Of a stretch of DNA of 64,000 nt, positions 1-10,009 are shown piece after piece. Within the stretch, counting starts at the first letter, position 1. Every line of letters begins with the position of its first letter. The notes under the pieces were generated by a model. That model did no database searches and had not been told where the DNA came from. It was given only the letters and a program-made list of their open reading frames with translations. This DNA comes from Petunia secreta (Eukaryota; Streptophyta; Magnoliopsida; Solanales; Solanaceae), in assembly GCA_029990175.1 (NCBI GenBank), contig JARKIP010000022.1, forward strand, positions 23,782,001-23,846,000. The letters are read 5' to 3'. Both the position numbers and the translations under genes were made by a program.

Positions 1-1188
1 TTGAGGAGAATACCATGTTTTTCTACCTTCTTTGCTTTGCAACTTTCTTCCCAACTGTACAACTACCTCAATCCCTTTGTTTGACACATGGTGTCCCAAC
101 ACGATTCCCTCTTGTACCATGAAGTGGTACTTTTCCTAATTCAGGACAAAGTTAGTTTCAACACATCTATGTAGCACCCTTCTCAAGTTAATCAACCATT
201 CATCAAATGAATTTCCCACCACAGAAAAATCGTCCATGAACACCTCTAGTATGTGCTCCACCATATCAGAAAAAATTGCCATCATGCACCTCTAGAAAGT
301 GGCTAGCATATTACAAAGCCCAAATGGCATCCTCTTGAAAGAGAAGGTGCCATACGGACACGTGAAAGTAGTTTTCTCACGATCCTCAGGGGCAATATAA
401 ATCTTATTATACCCCGAGTATCCATCTAGGAAACAAAATTGTGACTTCCCCACCAGTCTATGTAGCATTTGATCAATGAAAGGCAGTGGGAAGTGATCTT
501 TCCTGGTGGCGTTGTTTAGCTTTCTATAATCCATGCATATATGCTAGCCAGTAACTGTTCGGGTGGGGATAAGCTCATTATTCTCATTCTTTACCACAGT
601 CATCCCACCCTTCTTTGGAACACATTAGTTGAGGCTCACCCAGGTACTGTCAGATATAGAAAAGATGATGCCCGCGTCCAGCCACTTGATTACCTCTTTT
701 CTCACTACTTCCTGTATGTTGGGATTTTGCCTTCTCTGAGGTTCTATTGATGGTTTGTGACCCTCCTCCAACAGAATCTTATGCATACATGTCGTCGGGC
801 TAATCCCTTTTATATCAGCAATGGTCCACCCAATAGCTTGCTTGCACTCTTTCAACACCTGTGTCAATTGTTCTACCTGCACATCTAGCAAAGAGGATGA
901 GATAATAATAGGTAAAGTGGAATTCGGTCCCAAGAAGACATACCTGAGGTGTGGAGGTAACGGTTTAAGCTCCAGCTTTGGTGGTTCCTCAATTGAGGGC
1001 TTGGCAGGTGGTGTTGCTCGTTGAGCCAGGTTGAGTGGTTCAAACCTGGGCTCCCTATGCCAGTAACTGTGTCCTTCAAGTGCAAGGACCCACTCTGCCA
1101 ACACATCTCCATCAATCATATCCATGTTTAGGTGGGATGCCTCCAAAGGATCATTAGGATAATACATCCCATCTACAACATCAGTCAA
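1..1188 (-). pseudogene. Athila-lineage pol fragment: linker and reverse transcriptase (broken)
   Basis: This is the reverse transcriptase part of a Ty3/gypsy Athila polyprotein, read on the minus strand and running off the window at base 1. At 625-1188 a 187-codon open stretch holds the protease-to-RT linker and the RT start (LPPHLRYVFLG, KEVIKWLDAGII). A frame change then leads to 292-534, which shows MDYRKLNNATRKDHFPLPFID, FLDGYSGYNKI and KRMPFGLCN, the Athila RT fingers and palm. The catalytic box follows near 225-245 as FMDDF in place of the usual YVDD or FVDD. Stops lie between these pieces, for example after LATF near 292. The upstream protease is joined through a 23-bp duplication. 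RNase H and integrase are not in view. Assignment to Athila is firm from motif order and wording; activity is excluded by the frame breaks. Confidence 0.85.
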
Positions 1189-1213
1189 CTACCATCTACA
1201 ACATCAGTCAACT
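1169..1213. repeat. 23-bp tandem duplication inside Athila pol
   Basis: A unit beginning CCATCTACAACATCAG occurs twice back to back, at 1169-1191 and 1192-1213. Because 23 is not a multiple of three, it shifts the frame between the protease ORF and the downstream linker/RT ORF. The residues TDVVDG are encoded at both junction sides, once in each frame. Confidence 0.9.
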
Positions 1214-1988
1214 CTACAAGCTCTGCCATTGAATAATTTGCAAACTCGCTGGGTCTTTTTATGGATTTTTGCACATTGAAGGTCACTTCTTCATCATTTA
1301 ATCTCATTTTCATCTCTCCTACCTCACAATAAATTATAGCCTTCCGTGTAGCTAAGAATGGCCTCCCCAAAATTGTGGGGTTCTCTTCATCCACTTGGCA
1401 GTCGAGAATCACAAAATAAGCAGGAAATACAAAGCGATCAACCTGTACTAGTACATCATCAATGATCCCTGCAGGTCGTTTCAAACTCCTGTCAGCTAAT
1501 TGCAGGCTCATAGATGTTGGCCTTGCTCTTCCAGTGCCCAACTTCATGTAAATAGCCAGAGGCATCAAATTAATATTGGCACCCAAATCTAACAAAGCTC
1601 TGCCGAATGTGTGATTGCCAATGGTGCAGGGTATGGTGAAACTGCCTGGGTCCGACAACTTTTGAGCCACGGGCCGCGTCACAACTGCAATACAAGTATG
1701 TGTCAGTGTAACGGTACCCAAATCCTGAAAATAAAATTTCCTTGATAGCAGGTCGTTCATAGAGTCTGGATAAACTTGATCCACTACGATAGAGTCGCCA
1801 ACAGGACTAGAAACACAAAAGGGATTACAAAGACGCATATAATCAACATGAAATCCCATAGAAAAATAAGGAAAAATATTTGAATAGGTGGATCCTGAAT
1901 CAACCAAAGAATATGCATCTTGACCATAAACAGATAAAATACCTGTAATAACAGCTGGAAATACCACGGCATCCTGCCTTGCTGACAA
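1185..1988 (-). pseudogene. Chimeric aspartic protease ORF: Tekay N-part fused to Athila protease
   Basis: A 267-codon open frame holds parts of two retrotransposon proteases. Residues 1-73 read like the Tekay/Del protease start (YALSARQ-type lead-in, AYSLVDSGSTYS, SSPVGDSIVV), with an active-site-like DSG at residues 30-32. Residues from about 76 onward read like the Athila protease: DPGSFTIPCTIGNHTFG, then DLGANINLMP (DLG at 134-136, where DTG or DSG would be canonical), LQLADRSLKRPAGI and ILGRPFLATRKA. The join lies near base 1766. No LTR or duplication marks it, so it looks like an illegitimate recombination or deletion join that happened to stay in frame. The upstream Tekay gag is on the same strand. 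It is most likely a fossil rather than a working fusion. Confidence 0.8.
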
Positions 1989-2130
1989 TGCATAAAGCTG
2001 TCTCTGCGGCTAAGATGAGCTGCCACTCAAAGAACCACCTCTAGAGGGACCACCAGAACCACGTCCCCGATCTTTGCTGGGCATTGGTGCACCTCTAGCT
2101 ACGTGGGGAAATGCAGGAGCACCCTGGGGC
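1989..2130 (-). pseudogene. Tekay/Del gag C-terminal tail
   Basis: Minus-strand translation gives a Gly/Ser/Arg-rich linker (GRGSGGPSRGGSLSG) followed, after an in-frame TAG, by a PQRQLYALSARQ-like lead into the protease. This is the usual sequence after the gag zinc knuckle in Tekay elements. The matching upstream half, including the zinc-knuckle region, lies at 25384-25480. The two halves were separated by the 23-kb insertion at 2136-25378. Confidence 0.75.
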
Positions 2131-2135
2131 TGCAC
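2131..2135. repeat. Target site duplication TGCAC (left copy)
   Basis: TGCAC directly precedes the LTR end TGTCGACA at 2136 and recurs directly after the other LTR end at 25379-25383. This proves that 2136-25378 inserted as one unit into the Tekay gag. Confidence 0.92.
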
Positions 2136-2734
2136 TGTCGACACCCATTGTTCCCCATACCGGTTAGAGTTCAAAAACAGGGTTCGACTTATTGGAACTC
2201 ACGGGTAAGACTTGAAGTCGCCACTTAACATATTTTTTTACTAGGTGTATTAGGGCACCTACTTTGTTTCTACTTAATTAAAATGTTAACTCTGAAATTT
2301 GATCTACGAACCGAAAATTCTGAGTAAGGGTTCAAATTAACCCAAGAGGAAGGTGTTAGGCACCTCTCAAATTCCACCAAGTGTGGTTCCCGGTCGGACT
2401 AAATATTTGGGATTCAAATAATAAATTAAAGTAAAACAAACAAGAAATTTCCACTAATATTCTACAATAAAATAATTTGCATAAAAAATAAATATTCGTC
2501 TTTTTAGTGTCTCATCCTTCGCAAATTTCGTCTCAGATATTTCTTAAAAAGAAAATGAATAGCTAGTGTGAATAAAATAAAGTATAAAATAAATTGAGAT
2601 AAAAAGTAGTCAAGTATTGTCCACTCCAAATGCGTTGTCCTTTACTAGACTTCATTCAAATGTACATTGCCAAAAATATAAAAATTAATTAGTATTATTA
2701 CTAATAAAATAAAGGTAAGCAAAAGTAAAATAAA

Positions 2735-2735
2735 C

Positions 2736-2778
<43 letters not shown>

Positions 2779-2782
2779 AAGC

Positions 2783-2835
<53 letters not shown>
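2735..2835. repeat. (TAA)n microsatellite
   Basis: There are two runs of TAA/ATA triplets broken once near 2774-2782, inside the long terminal repeat. The runs create artificial poly-Leu and poly-Ile reading frames on the minus strand. Confidence 0.97.
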
Positions 2836-2837
<2 letters not shown>

Positions 2838-3269
2838 GATAATAGAGGGAAAATCGATTTTTTTTAAAAAGATTTAGGCTTAGATTTCGTCGTATCAGGT
2901 AGAGGTTTAAGGGCATCGATACGGCTGCAAACAACGGAGGCCGGTCGTGTTGCCATACCATGTACCGATCCTACACACTCTATGCTTATTTTACAAATTG
3001 TATACTCATCATCATCGCCTTTTTTTGGTTTGTTTTCGGGACACGTACGGGACGGTGAATACGGGACGGAACTTGTATTGGCCTCCAAACGTCATTGGCC
3101 ATATAAGATCTGTTCAAATCAGTATAGGTGCCTCAAATAAAATTTTTTTTTCATAGGCTGCGACATTAGCACAATAATGTCCAGATTAGTTCCAACGTAG
3201 CTGCAATAATCAAAACAACTTTGAAAAGCAGTCAGCGGTCAAACAAGCCTGAAACAAAGCTATAGACTC

Positions 3270-3274
3270 AATAG
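3270..3274. repeat. Target site duplication AATAG (left copy)
   Basis: AATAG sits immediately before TGTTTAAC at 3275 and again at 12728-12732, just outside the other LTR end CCAATACA. It defines the Retand insertion exactly. Confidence 0.93.
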
Positions 3275-3954
3275 TGTTTAACCTAGATCCGATTTTAGGC
3301 CAATTAACAATTAAATTTGTATTTGCGGAGTCACGATCAATAGTTTAGATTAAGAGTTTAAATGATGAATGGCGTTAGTTATTAGAGTAGCAATATATTC
3401 GTAATTTTCAACAATGATAAATAATAATATGGAAACAAGATATAACCCAAAGTGAGTAAAGTTAAAGCATTAACAAAAATGAGTAGAGGTAACCGTGTTG
3501 GATCGCTTGACCCCGGTGAGAGTTCCTCGTTACTGATCTCACTAGAATACTAGAGAGCAAAGTATTCAACGAATGTAAGCAAAGAATAGTGTTTGAGCAG
3601 GAGTAAGAGAGAATATTCTTATTCATCTTGTAGACAGGAAGTAAAAGTCCGTTACAATGGTTTAGGACGAATGCTATTTGTAGGTCTGATAGGCGTCCGT
3701 TGAGTTTTGTAACCGCTGGGTCGTAATTACTGCCTTTATAACCATTCATTGAGTGATCGCACATGATCAGGTTAATAATTGCTCATTCAGATCGTGCTGA
3801 CCTGGGAAGCGTTACATTGGTGCTTTGGATCCGCTCGTGGTAACCGCCTGGCTAGTTATCTGTCCGCTAGATGTCTGTCCGGTGGAACCTCTGCCCGTGC
3901 CACATGGCAGACACGTGTCACCTTTTTAGATGTCGCTAGTTTTCATCCAATACA
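3275..3954 (-). repeat. Retand 3' LTR
   Basis: A 680-bp direct repeat of 12030-12727, beginning TGTTTAACCTAG and ending CCAATACA on the plus strand. The TATA-like box found in the other LTR is altered here (TACAAATAG on the minus strand near 3673-3681). Confidence 0.93.
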
Positions 3955-3970
3955 GATACTCCCCGCACTG
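3955..3970 (-). other. Polypurine tract of Retand
   Basis: On the minus strand GCGGGGAGTATC abuts the 3' LTR start TGTATTGG. Position and purine content fit the plus-strand DNA primer. Confidence 0.6.
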
Positions 3971-4395
3971 CTCGAGCAGAGTATCTGCTCGAGGAGTGGA
4001 TGTGAATTTTGGCGGGAATTTTCATTTTACAAAATCCAATCTTTGTATGACGAAGCTAGGTGACGTACGTATCTTATCAGCTACGTGACAAATCCCCATG
4101 ATGTGCGCATTGAATGCACAGTAAAAAAGTAACTGCAGCTGGCACATCTGCGCGTCTGCAGCCTGCTTCGAAGTGAGTACTGCGCGTCCCAAGGGTAAAA
4201 ATAATGATTTTAACCGCCTCAATCACGTGCACACGTCGACTGCTGATCGCGAGGTGACCGCTGCACTTCAGGGTAATGATGACACCTCGAAAGTTGGTGA
4301 AACCTACTTCTTGTTTTGACGGTTGGATCTGATCATGACCTCTCGGATAGTCTCCACGTGTCTCGCGGGAACTTGATGGGCTGGATTTTTGCTCC

Positions 4396-4404
4396 TATAA
4401 ATAG
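4396..4404 (+). promoter_or_regulatory. TATA box for the antisense gene
   Basis: TATAAATAG lies 116 bases upstream of the ATG at 4520 on the plus strand, opposite to the retrotransposon genes. A start of transcription near 4425-4435 would give a leader of about 90 bases. The site lies between the 3' LTR and the antisense ORF, so it is not the LTR promoter. Confidence 0.65.
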
Positions 4405-4519
4405 AGGTTTGTTGAGTAAGAAACCTTTTTACTTGCTTTCATTTTCTTCCTGCTAAATCTTGAGAATTCTTTGAATATCATTCAACTTTTCTTCCGAACT
4501 TCGCAACTCTTCTGGAATC

Positions 4520-6882
4520 ATGTCTTCAAAAGCTAGGAGAAACCAAAATATTGACGCAGCTGGTAGTTCTTCGGCAGCCACCCCCAGGCCTAGGGCTACT
4601 CAGGCCACTGCTGCGGAGATCATCCCCAAGAAGTGGGGTGAGCTGGAAAAGGATTGCAACATTAAAGGGTCCAACAATCATGGAGATATACGCATTTGGC
4701 CGGCGTATAGATTCAAATCCGGGATCGCATCGGAGGTGATCCCTCAGGTTAGAGCGGACTGCAATTGGGATGCGAGTATTCCCCTCTTGCCGGTCTCCAA
4801 AGAGGAGAACATTACTTCACATAGGGCTGGGTGGACAGCTATGTGCACCTACCCTTTTACTGTTGGATGTAAACTACCCCTGCATCCTATGCTTGAGAGG
4901 CTCTGCAGGGAATATTTACCCTGCCCGGGGCAACTGTGCCCCAGCGTGTATAGAATAGTTACACTCTTGGATTGGTTTGCGGCAGAAACTGACAAATTTT
5001 TTAATACGAATATTTTATTTCTTTGTATAATATACAAATTTTCAAAGATGGTTTTGTAAACGCCAGGATGCGTGGGAGCTCTGAGGACATAAGTGACCGG
5101 GGTTGGTTGCACCGGTATGTGTTCGTTCGCACCCAGGCCCTGACCTTCAATTCCAAGACCTTTCTTCCCGAATTTTGGAACAAGAAGCGTAAGTCCCCGA
5201 GTATCCTTTTGAGTTTTTCGTGCTTCCTCTTCTCTTTTTGTTTCCTTATCCCTTTGATTCCTCATTGTAGCCGCCAAGTGACCCTACGACGGGCTCATAT
5301 CAGTCGATGAGCTAACGGCGTGGGTTGAGGTGATCTTGAAGGAGTTCTCCCCTGAGAAGAGAGAGTTAAAGTACTTTGCCGCGCAGAAGAGTCTGATCGT
5401 GAAGACTCACGGTGAGAACTCTTTGCTGTCATAGCCATTTCTTTCCTTTGTACTTTCGTTGTGTCTGACCGTTCTGCCTTTTGCAGGTCCGGGTACTCAG
5501 GGTGACTTTTTCCCTGCCCCTACGTCTCAGGTCGTGCCTTCTGGGTCCGCTGCTAATTTCGATGCTGAAGCCGCGTCTATATTGGCTTCAGTGGAGGCAC
5601 TGCGTGGCAGGGAAGGTGGTGAGGAGCTTCTATCAAGTGGCCTTGGTTCCTTGAAGTGGAAGAAGAAGGGCCAAGGTGAGGGCAGAGCACGGAAGAAGTC
5701 TGCTCGTAAGACTTCCGTGGCTGCCGGGCAAACCTCAACAGCTGGAGGTGAGTCCTCGCCCAAAGCTAACATACCAGAGTCTGCGAAAGAGAGTGTCAAG
5801 ACAACTGCCGAAGTCCCCGAGTCTACGCGGAGAGAGGGTTTACACAAGGTGGTGATTGATGTTTCAGATACTAAGACTGAAACTAATGAACCCCTTGTGC
5901 GAAAACCTTATTTTCGGAGCGATAAGAGGAAAGTTGAGGAAGAGGCTGCCCGTACTCCGGAGAGGAGTCCCCGAGTTGATGACGTGGTGAGGGCAGCTCC
6001 TTTTCGTGCGGACAAAAGGAAAGGGAAAGTGGGTGAAGAAGAAGAAGAGATAAGAGAAGTGGTTCCTCAAGAGGGTGGCCGAGGTCCTCGTGTTTTTCAT
6101 TTCGAGGACCTGGAGAACGTCGCCATTGAGGGGGCGACCCATGTTGGTGTACACGAGTGTGACACGATAGATCCTGGAGTGGAGGGTGATTCTGACATAT
6201 CAACAACAAGGCTCATCTGGCGGTCAATCATCACTAGTCAGACCGGATTAAAGGACATTAGGAGTGTGCGCTACAAGTTTGGTCCAAACTACCCCTCTGA
6301 ACAGGCTTGGGAACCCAAGTACTGCTTGAGGAAGCATACCATGAAGCTAGCCCCTGTGTCAATTTTATATCCAGGCCGGGCAGTTTATCCAAGGCGGTTT
6401 CATCACTCATTGGTCCCCGAGAGGAGTGGACAATGAGGGAAATAAGTGATAAGGAGTTGGCTTTTACAATTGCTGCCGATTCTACCCGGGTAAGTATTTA
6501 TTGCTTGTGTTGGAGGTAGTTTGACTTCAGACTTCTAACTTTTGCTTCTTTTGTTTCTCCAGTCAAGTATGATGTCTGCCGAGCTAATGTTCCGCTCCAG
6601 GATCAAAAATGTCGATCAAGTACTCGAGGTAAAGAAAGAGTTGCTGGATGCTCTGATGGAGAACAAGATCCTGGCAGAGCAGTGTGGTCTCCTTGGGGGT
6701 GAAGTTAATCGATTGGCTGAAGTTAATAATGAGCGAATTGAGCGGATTAGCGAACTCACCAAGGAGAAGGACCTTCTTTCTGAAGAGAAAGAAGGGTTCG
6801 CACGATCTGCCCAGAGTCTGGAGATTCTACTCGAAGAATGCAAGGCTTCGCTGAACAGAGCTCTTGATGATCATGGATCCCT
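4520..6882 (+). pseudogene. Antisense spliced gene of Tat element (gypsy-type transposon domain, coiled-coil C-terminus)
   Basis: This gene runs against the retrotransposon. ATG 4520 starts a Ser/Ala-rich head. About 80-160 residues in, a block (TVGCKLPLHPMLERLCREYL) resembles the putative gypsy-type transposon domain (Transposase_28-like) found in antisense ORFs of Tat elements. Three introns have GT-AG ends and consistent phases: 5189-5270, 5412-5486 and 6490-6562 (82, 75 and 73 nt). Exon 3 encodes a basic/acidic low-complexity linker. Exon 4 encodes a heptad-rich Leu/Glu/Lys segment (about 6590-6860), probably a coiled coil. Damage: a frameshift near 5040, TGA at 5279-5281 just after intron 1, a frameshift between about 6310 and 6420, and loss of the 3' end near 6880, where the sequence runs into truncated integrase. 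The function of such proteins is unknown. Confidence 0.75.
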
Positions 6883-7400
6883 TAGCCCGCTCGAGGCGCT
6901 TCTTGAGGGATTCAATGATTATTTTGTTGGTAGATTCTGCTTGTCCATTGGCAACCGGATGATATGGGGAGGAAGTGATCCTCTTGATGTGCAGGTCGTC
7001 TAGGAACCTAGTCACTTTCTGGCCGATGAATTGTGGGCCGTTTTCCATGACTATTTTCTTAGGTGCTCCAAAGCGACATACGACAAAACGCCAAAGGAAG
7101 TCAACAACTTCCGTTTGTCGTATCCTCACGTATGCTGCCGCTTCGACCTATTTGGTGAAGTAGTCGGTGATGATCAACAAGAATTACATTTCTCTCGGCG
7201 CCGCGGGAACGGGACCAACTATGTCCATTCCCCATTTCATGAAGGGCCACAGGGAGATTATTGAGTGGAGCGGTTCTGCCGGTTGATGAAGAAGATGTGC
7301 AAACCTCTGACACTTGTCGCATTTTTTGACAAACTCATTCGTATCCTTCTCCATCTTATCCCAATAGTATCCTGCACGAATCAATTCCGGCCGAATGCCT
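6883..7400 (-). pseudogene. Retand integrase, C-terminally truncated
   Basis: This is the integrase of the Tat element. The zinc-binding part ends with KKCDKCQRFAHLLHQPAE (near 7310). The catalytic core shows GMDIVGPVP (first Asp, near 7215). After frame changes near 7184 and 7130 comes FGAPKKIVMENGPQF (near 7040-7080), where the usual second Asp of DNGPQF is Glu, and then NGQAESTNK with the third acidic residue (near 6935). The protein stops aligning after KKRLERAKG at about 6885. The remaining half of the core's tail and the C-terminal domain are missing, because the sequence passes straight into the antisense gene. A deletion joining the two is the simplest reading. It cannot be active. 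Confidence 0.85.
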
Positions 7401-7568
7401 TGCCTTCGGAATGATTGCCACAGCAGCCTTCATGGACCTCTCTCGTCACGTAGTTGATCTGATTCGGTCCGAGGCACTTTGCGAGGGGCCCTGCAAACAT
7501 TTTGCAGTAGAGGTCGCCGTTGACGATTGTATACCGAGCAACTTTTATTCTGAGCTTGCGAGCGGCTT

Positions 7569-8987
7569 TTATGTCAACGGGCAGCGTCTATAGTTCGTGA
7601 TTTCATTCCGCCAGTCCCAAGTTGCGTTGATAATGTTGACTTCGAATTTTTCCGGGTCTATGGTCGTGTAGAGAAGTTGAACGACAGCTGAAGAGCTGGC
7701 CGTCTCCATTTCTGCCACTGACCCTAGATTTGCGAGAGCATCGGCTTCATGGTTCTCTTCTCGTGGAATTTGAAGTGCCTCCCATTCATCAAACTGGGCC
7801 AGGAGTTCTTTTACACGGGCAAGGTACACTTGCATTCTGGACTCTCGTGCAATGAAGCCTCCGGTCACCTGGTTGATCACTAGTTGAGAATCACTCTTAA
7901 GCTTGATGATGTTTGCTCCATAGCTTCGGGCTAACTCCAATCCTGCAATAACGGCCTCATATTCGGCCTCATTGTTAGTAATAAACGGGCACTTGATGGC
8001 TTGCCTGACGGTCTCTCCGGATCGGGCGATGAGAACCAGTCCAAGACCGGACCTTTTGACGCTCGAGGAGCAATCAGTGTATAGGGTCCATGCGCCAGGA
8101 GCCTGCCCAGTATATCGAACGGCATCCTCTTCTGCCTCAGGATATATATTAGCGCTAAAATCTGCCACGAAGTCTGCTAGGGCTTGTGATTTTATTACTA
8201 CCCTAGGTTGATAGGTGATATCAAATTCACTTAATTCTATAGACCATTTTACTAACCTTCCCGAAAATTCAGGTTTGTGCAAAACATTTCGCAAAGGAAA
8301 GGTTGTTACCATAGCTATTGAATGGCTTTGAAAATAAGGACGTAACTTACGAGCAGCAGTTACCAGTGCTAGAGCTAATTTCTCCAAAGGTTGGTAGCGT
8401 GTTTCCGCATCAATTAGAACTTTGCTAATATAATAGATGGGAAGTTCTTTACCTTTCTCTTCTCGAACCAGAACTGTGCTTACCGAGGATTCTGATACTG
8501 CCAGATAAATCAGCAACTGCTCCCCGTGTTGAGGTGTAGAGAGCAGTGGTGGATTGGACAGGTACTTTTTGAGATCCTTCAGTGCTTGTTGGCATTCGAG
8601 AGTCCACTCGAACTCCTTATTTTGCTTTAAACCATCAAAGAAGCTTTTGCATCGGTCTGACGATCGGGATATGAATCTTCGCAGGGCTGCCACTCTCCCA
8701 GTCAATTTCATGACGTCTTTCCAGTTGTGGAGTACGTCTGGGATTGACTCGATAGCTTTGATCTGAGCGGGATTGACCTCAATATCACGTTGAGAGACGA
8801 TGAAGCCCTGGAATTTTCCCGACCCGACTCCGAATGCACACTTCTCCGGGTTCAGCTTCATGTTGTACTGATTGAGTATTCGAAAAGCTTCTTTTGGATG
8901 CGCTAGATGGTCCTCTGCTCGTTTGGATTTAACCAGCATGTCATCGATGTACACTTCCATAGTCTTACCGATATGGTTGTGGAACAT
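7569..8987 (-). pseudogene. Retand RT C-part, RNase H and archaeal-type RNase H
   Basis: An open 472-codon stretch. Residues 1-100 hold the RT palm with MEVYIDDMLVKS (catalytic YIDD) and the thumb. Residues about 150-255 are the first RNase H (LLIYLAVSESSVSTVLV, RYQPLEKLALALVTAARKL, with the first domain's acidic residues eroded as is usual in Tat). Residues about 290-425 are a second, archaeal-type RNase H with all four acidic positions visible: LYTDCSSS, TNNEAEYEA, LKSDSQLV and HEADALANLG. The second domain is diagnostic of Tat/Ogre/Retand elements. It lies between RT and integrase in the expected order and is separated from the RT N-part by a frameshift near 8990. It is the best-preserved part of the element. 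Confidence 0.93.
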
Positions 8988-8995
8988 TCGATTGA

Positions 8996-9625
8996 CTAGG
9001 CGTTGATACGTCGCACCTGCATTTTTAATCCAAATGGCATAACTTTATAACAATACGTGCCTCTGCAGGTTATGAACGCTGTCTTTTCTTGGTCATCGGG
9101 GTCCATCAATATCCGATTGTACCCAGAGTATGCGTCGAGGAAAGTAAGCACCTCGTGCCCGGCTGTTGCATCAATCAGTTGGTCTATCCTGGGAAGGGGA
9201 TATGAATCCTTCGGACAGGCATTGTTCAAATCTGTAAAGTCGATGCAGACTCGCCATTTGCCATTTTTCTTGGGCATAACGACCACGTTGGCTAGCCAGT
9301 CTAGGTATTTGACTTCACGTACAGATCCGATCTTCAACAATCGATCAACCTCATCGTTGATGACCTGATTCCAAAAGGCTCCTTGCTGGCGCTTTTTTTG
9401 TTTTACCGGGCGGTGGTACGGGTCGACGTTCAACTTGTGAGAGATAATATCCGTAGAAATACCTGTCAATTCTGCATGAGACCAGGCGGACGTTGTATGC
9501 CGCTCCTTGAGGAACTGGAGGATATCTCCTCGTAAGCGTTCGCTCAACTCGGTCCCTAAGTAGACCTTCCGCTCCGATCTGTCTGCAAACAATTCTTCGG
9601 GTTCCATAGCTTCCACGGTCGGCAT
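8996..9625 (-). pseudogene. Retand RT N-terminal part
   Basis: Open over 209 codons. It contains the pre-RT linker and RT motifs VNDEVDRLL-type, WLANVVVMPKKNGKWRVC, DFTDLNNACPKDSYPLPRID, FLDAYSGYNRI and KVMPFGL. Reading is lost just after MPFGLK, and the frame changes before the YIDD box in the next open stretch at 8987. The sequence wording (NACPKDSYPLPRID) is typical of the Tat lineage. Confidence 0.92.
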
Positions 9626-10009
9626 GTGACTTTCTCATTCGTCCAGCTTTGTGATAAATTCCGGGACCTCGCACTTTGTTTCTTCGTGTGCCATGTCTGA
9701 TCACGGTTGCAGTAATTGCTATTTGCTTTCTTCGGGCAGCTTGAGGGCTACCAAATAGCAATCTCGAGAAGAGCGTTGTTCTCCTCGAACCTCACGTACT
9801 CCCCATTCAGATGGGAACTTCAACACCTGATGGTAAGTGGAAGGAACAGCTTGTATATCATTGATCCAGGGTCTTCCCAGGATGATGTTGTAAGCTAGGT
9901 CCGCATCGACAACATGGAATATCGTTTCCTTCGTTACCCCTTCAGCAAGAGTTGTGAAAGTAATCTCGCCAAAGTTCTTCTCACTCGAGTTGTTGAAACC
10001 GGAGAGAAC
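9626..10009 (-). pseudogene. Retand protease C-part and linker
   Basis: This short stretch links the gag/protease ORF to the RT ORF. The frame changes after position 10010. Translation then shows a protease tail with a DADLAYNIILGRPWI-like block (near 9880-9905), the usual flap/ILGRPW segment of gypsy proteases, followed by a degenerate linker. Stops interrupt it, so gag and pol can no longer be read through. Confidence 0.7.

Larger units (their letters stand above)
2136..3274 (-). repeat. 3' LTR of the 23-kb element, distal part
   Basis: Bases 2136-2665 align with 23420-23952 of the 5' LTR (shared TGTCGACACCCAT start and the TTCGACTTATTGGAACTCAC block). Bases 2666-3269 have no counterpart in the 5' LTR, which has lost roughly 0.6 kb between its positions 23951 and 23953. 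This unique part carries the TAA microsatellite. The LTR is cut at 3274 by the Retand insertion and resumes at 12728. Confidence 0.85.

Noticed and set aside
2701..2961. Poly-Leu/poly-Ile protein on the minus strand
   Set aside because: Produced entirely by the TAA microsatellite in an LTR.
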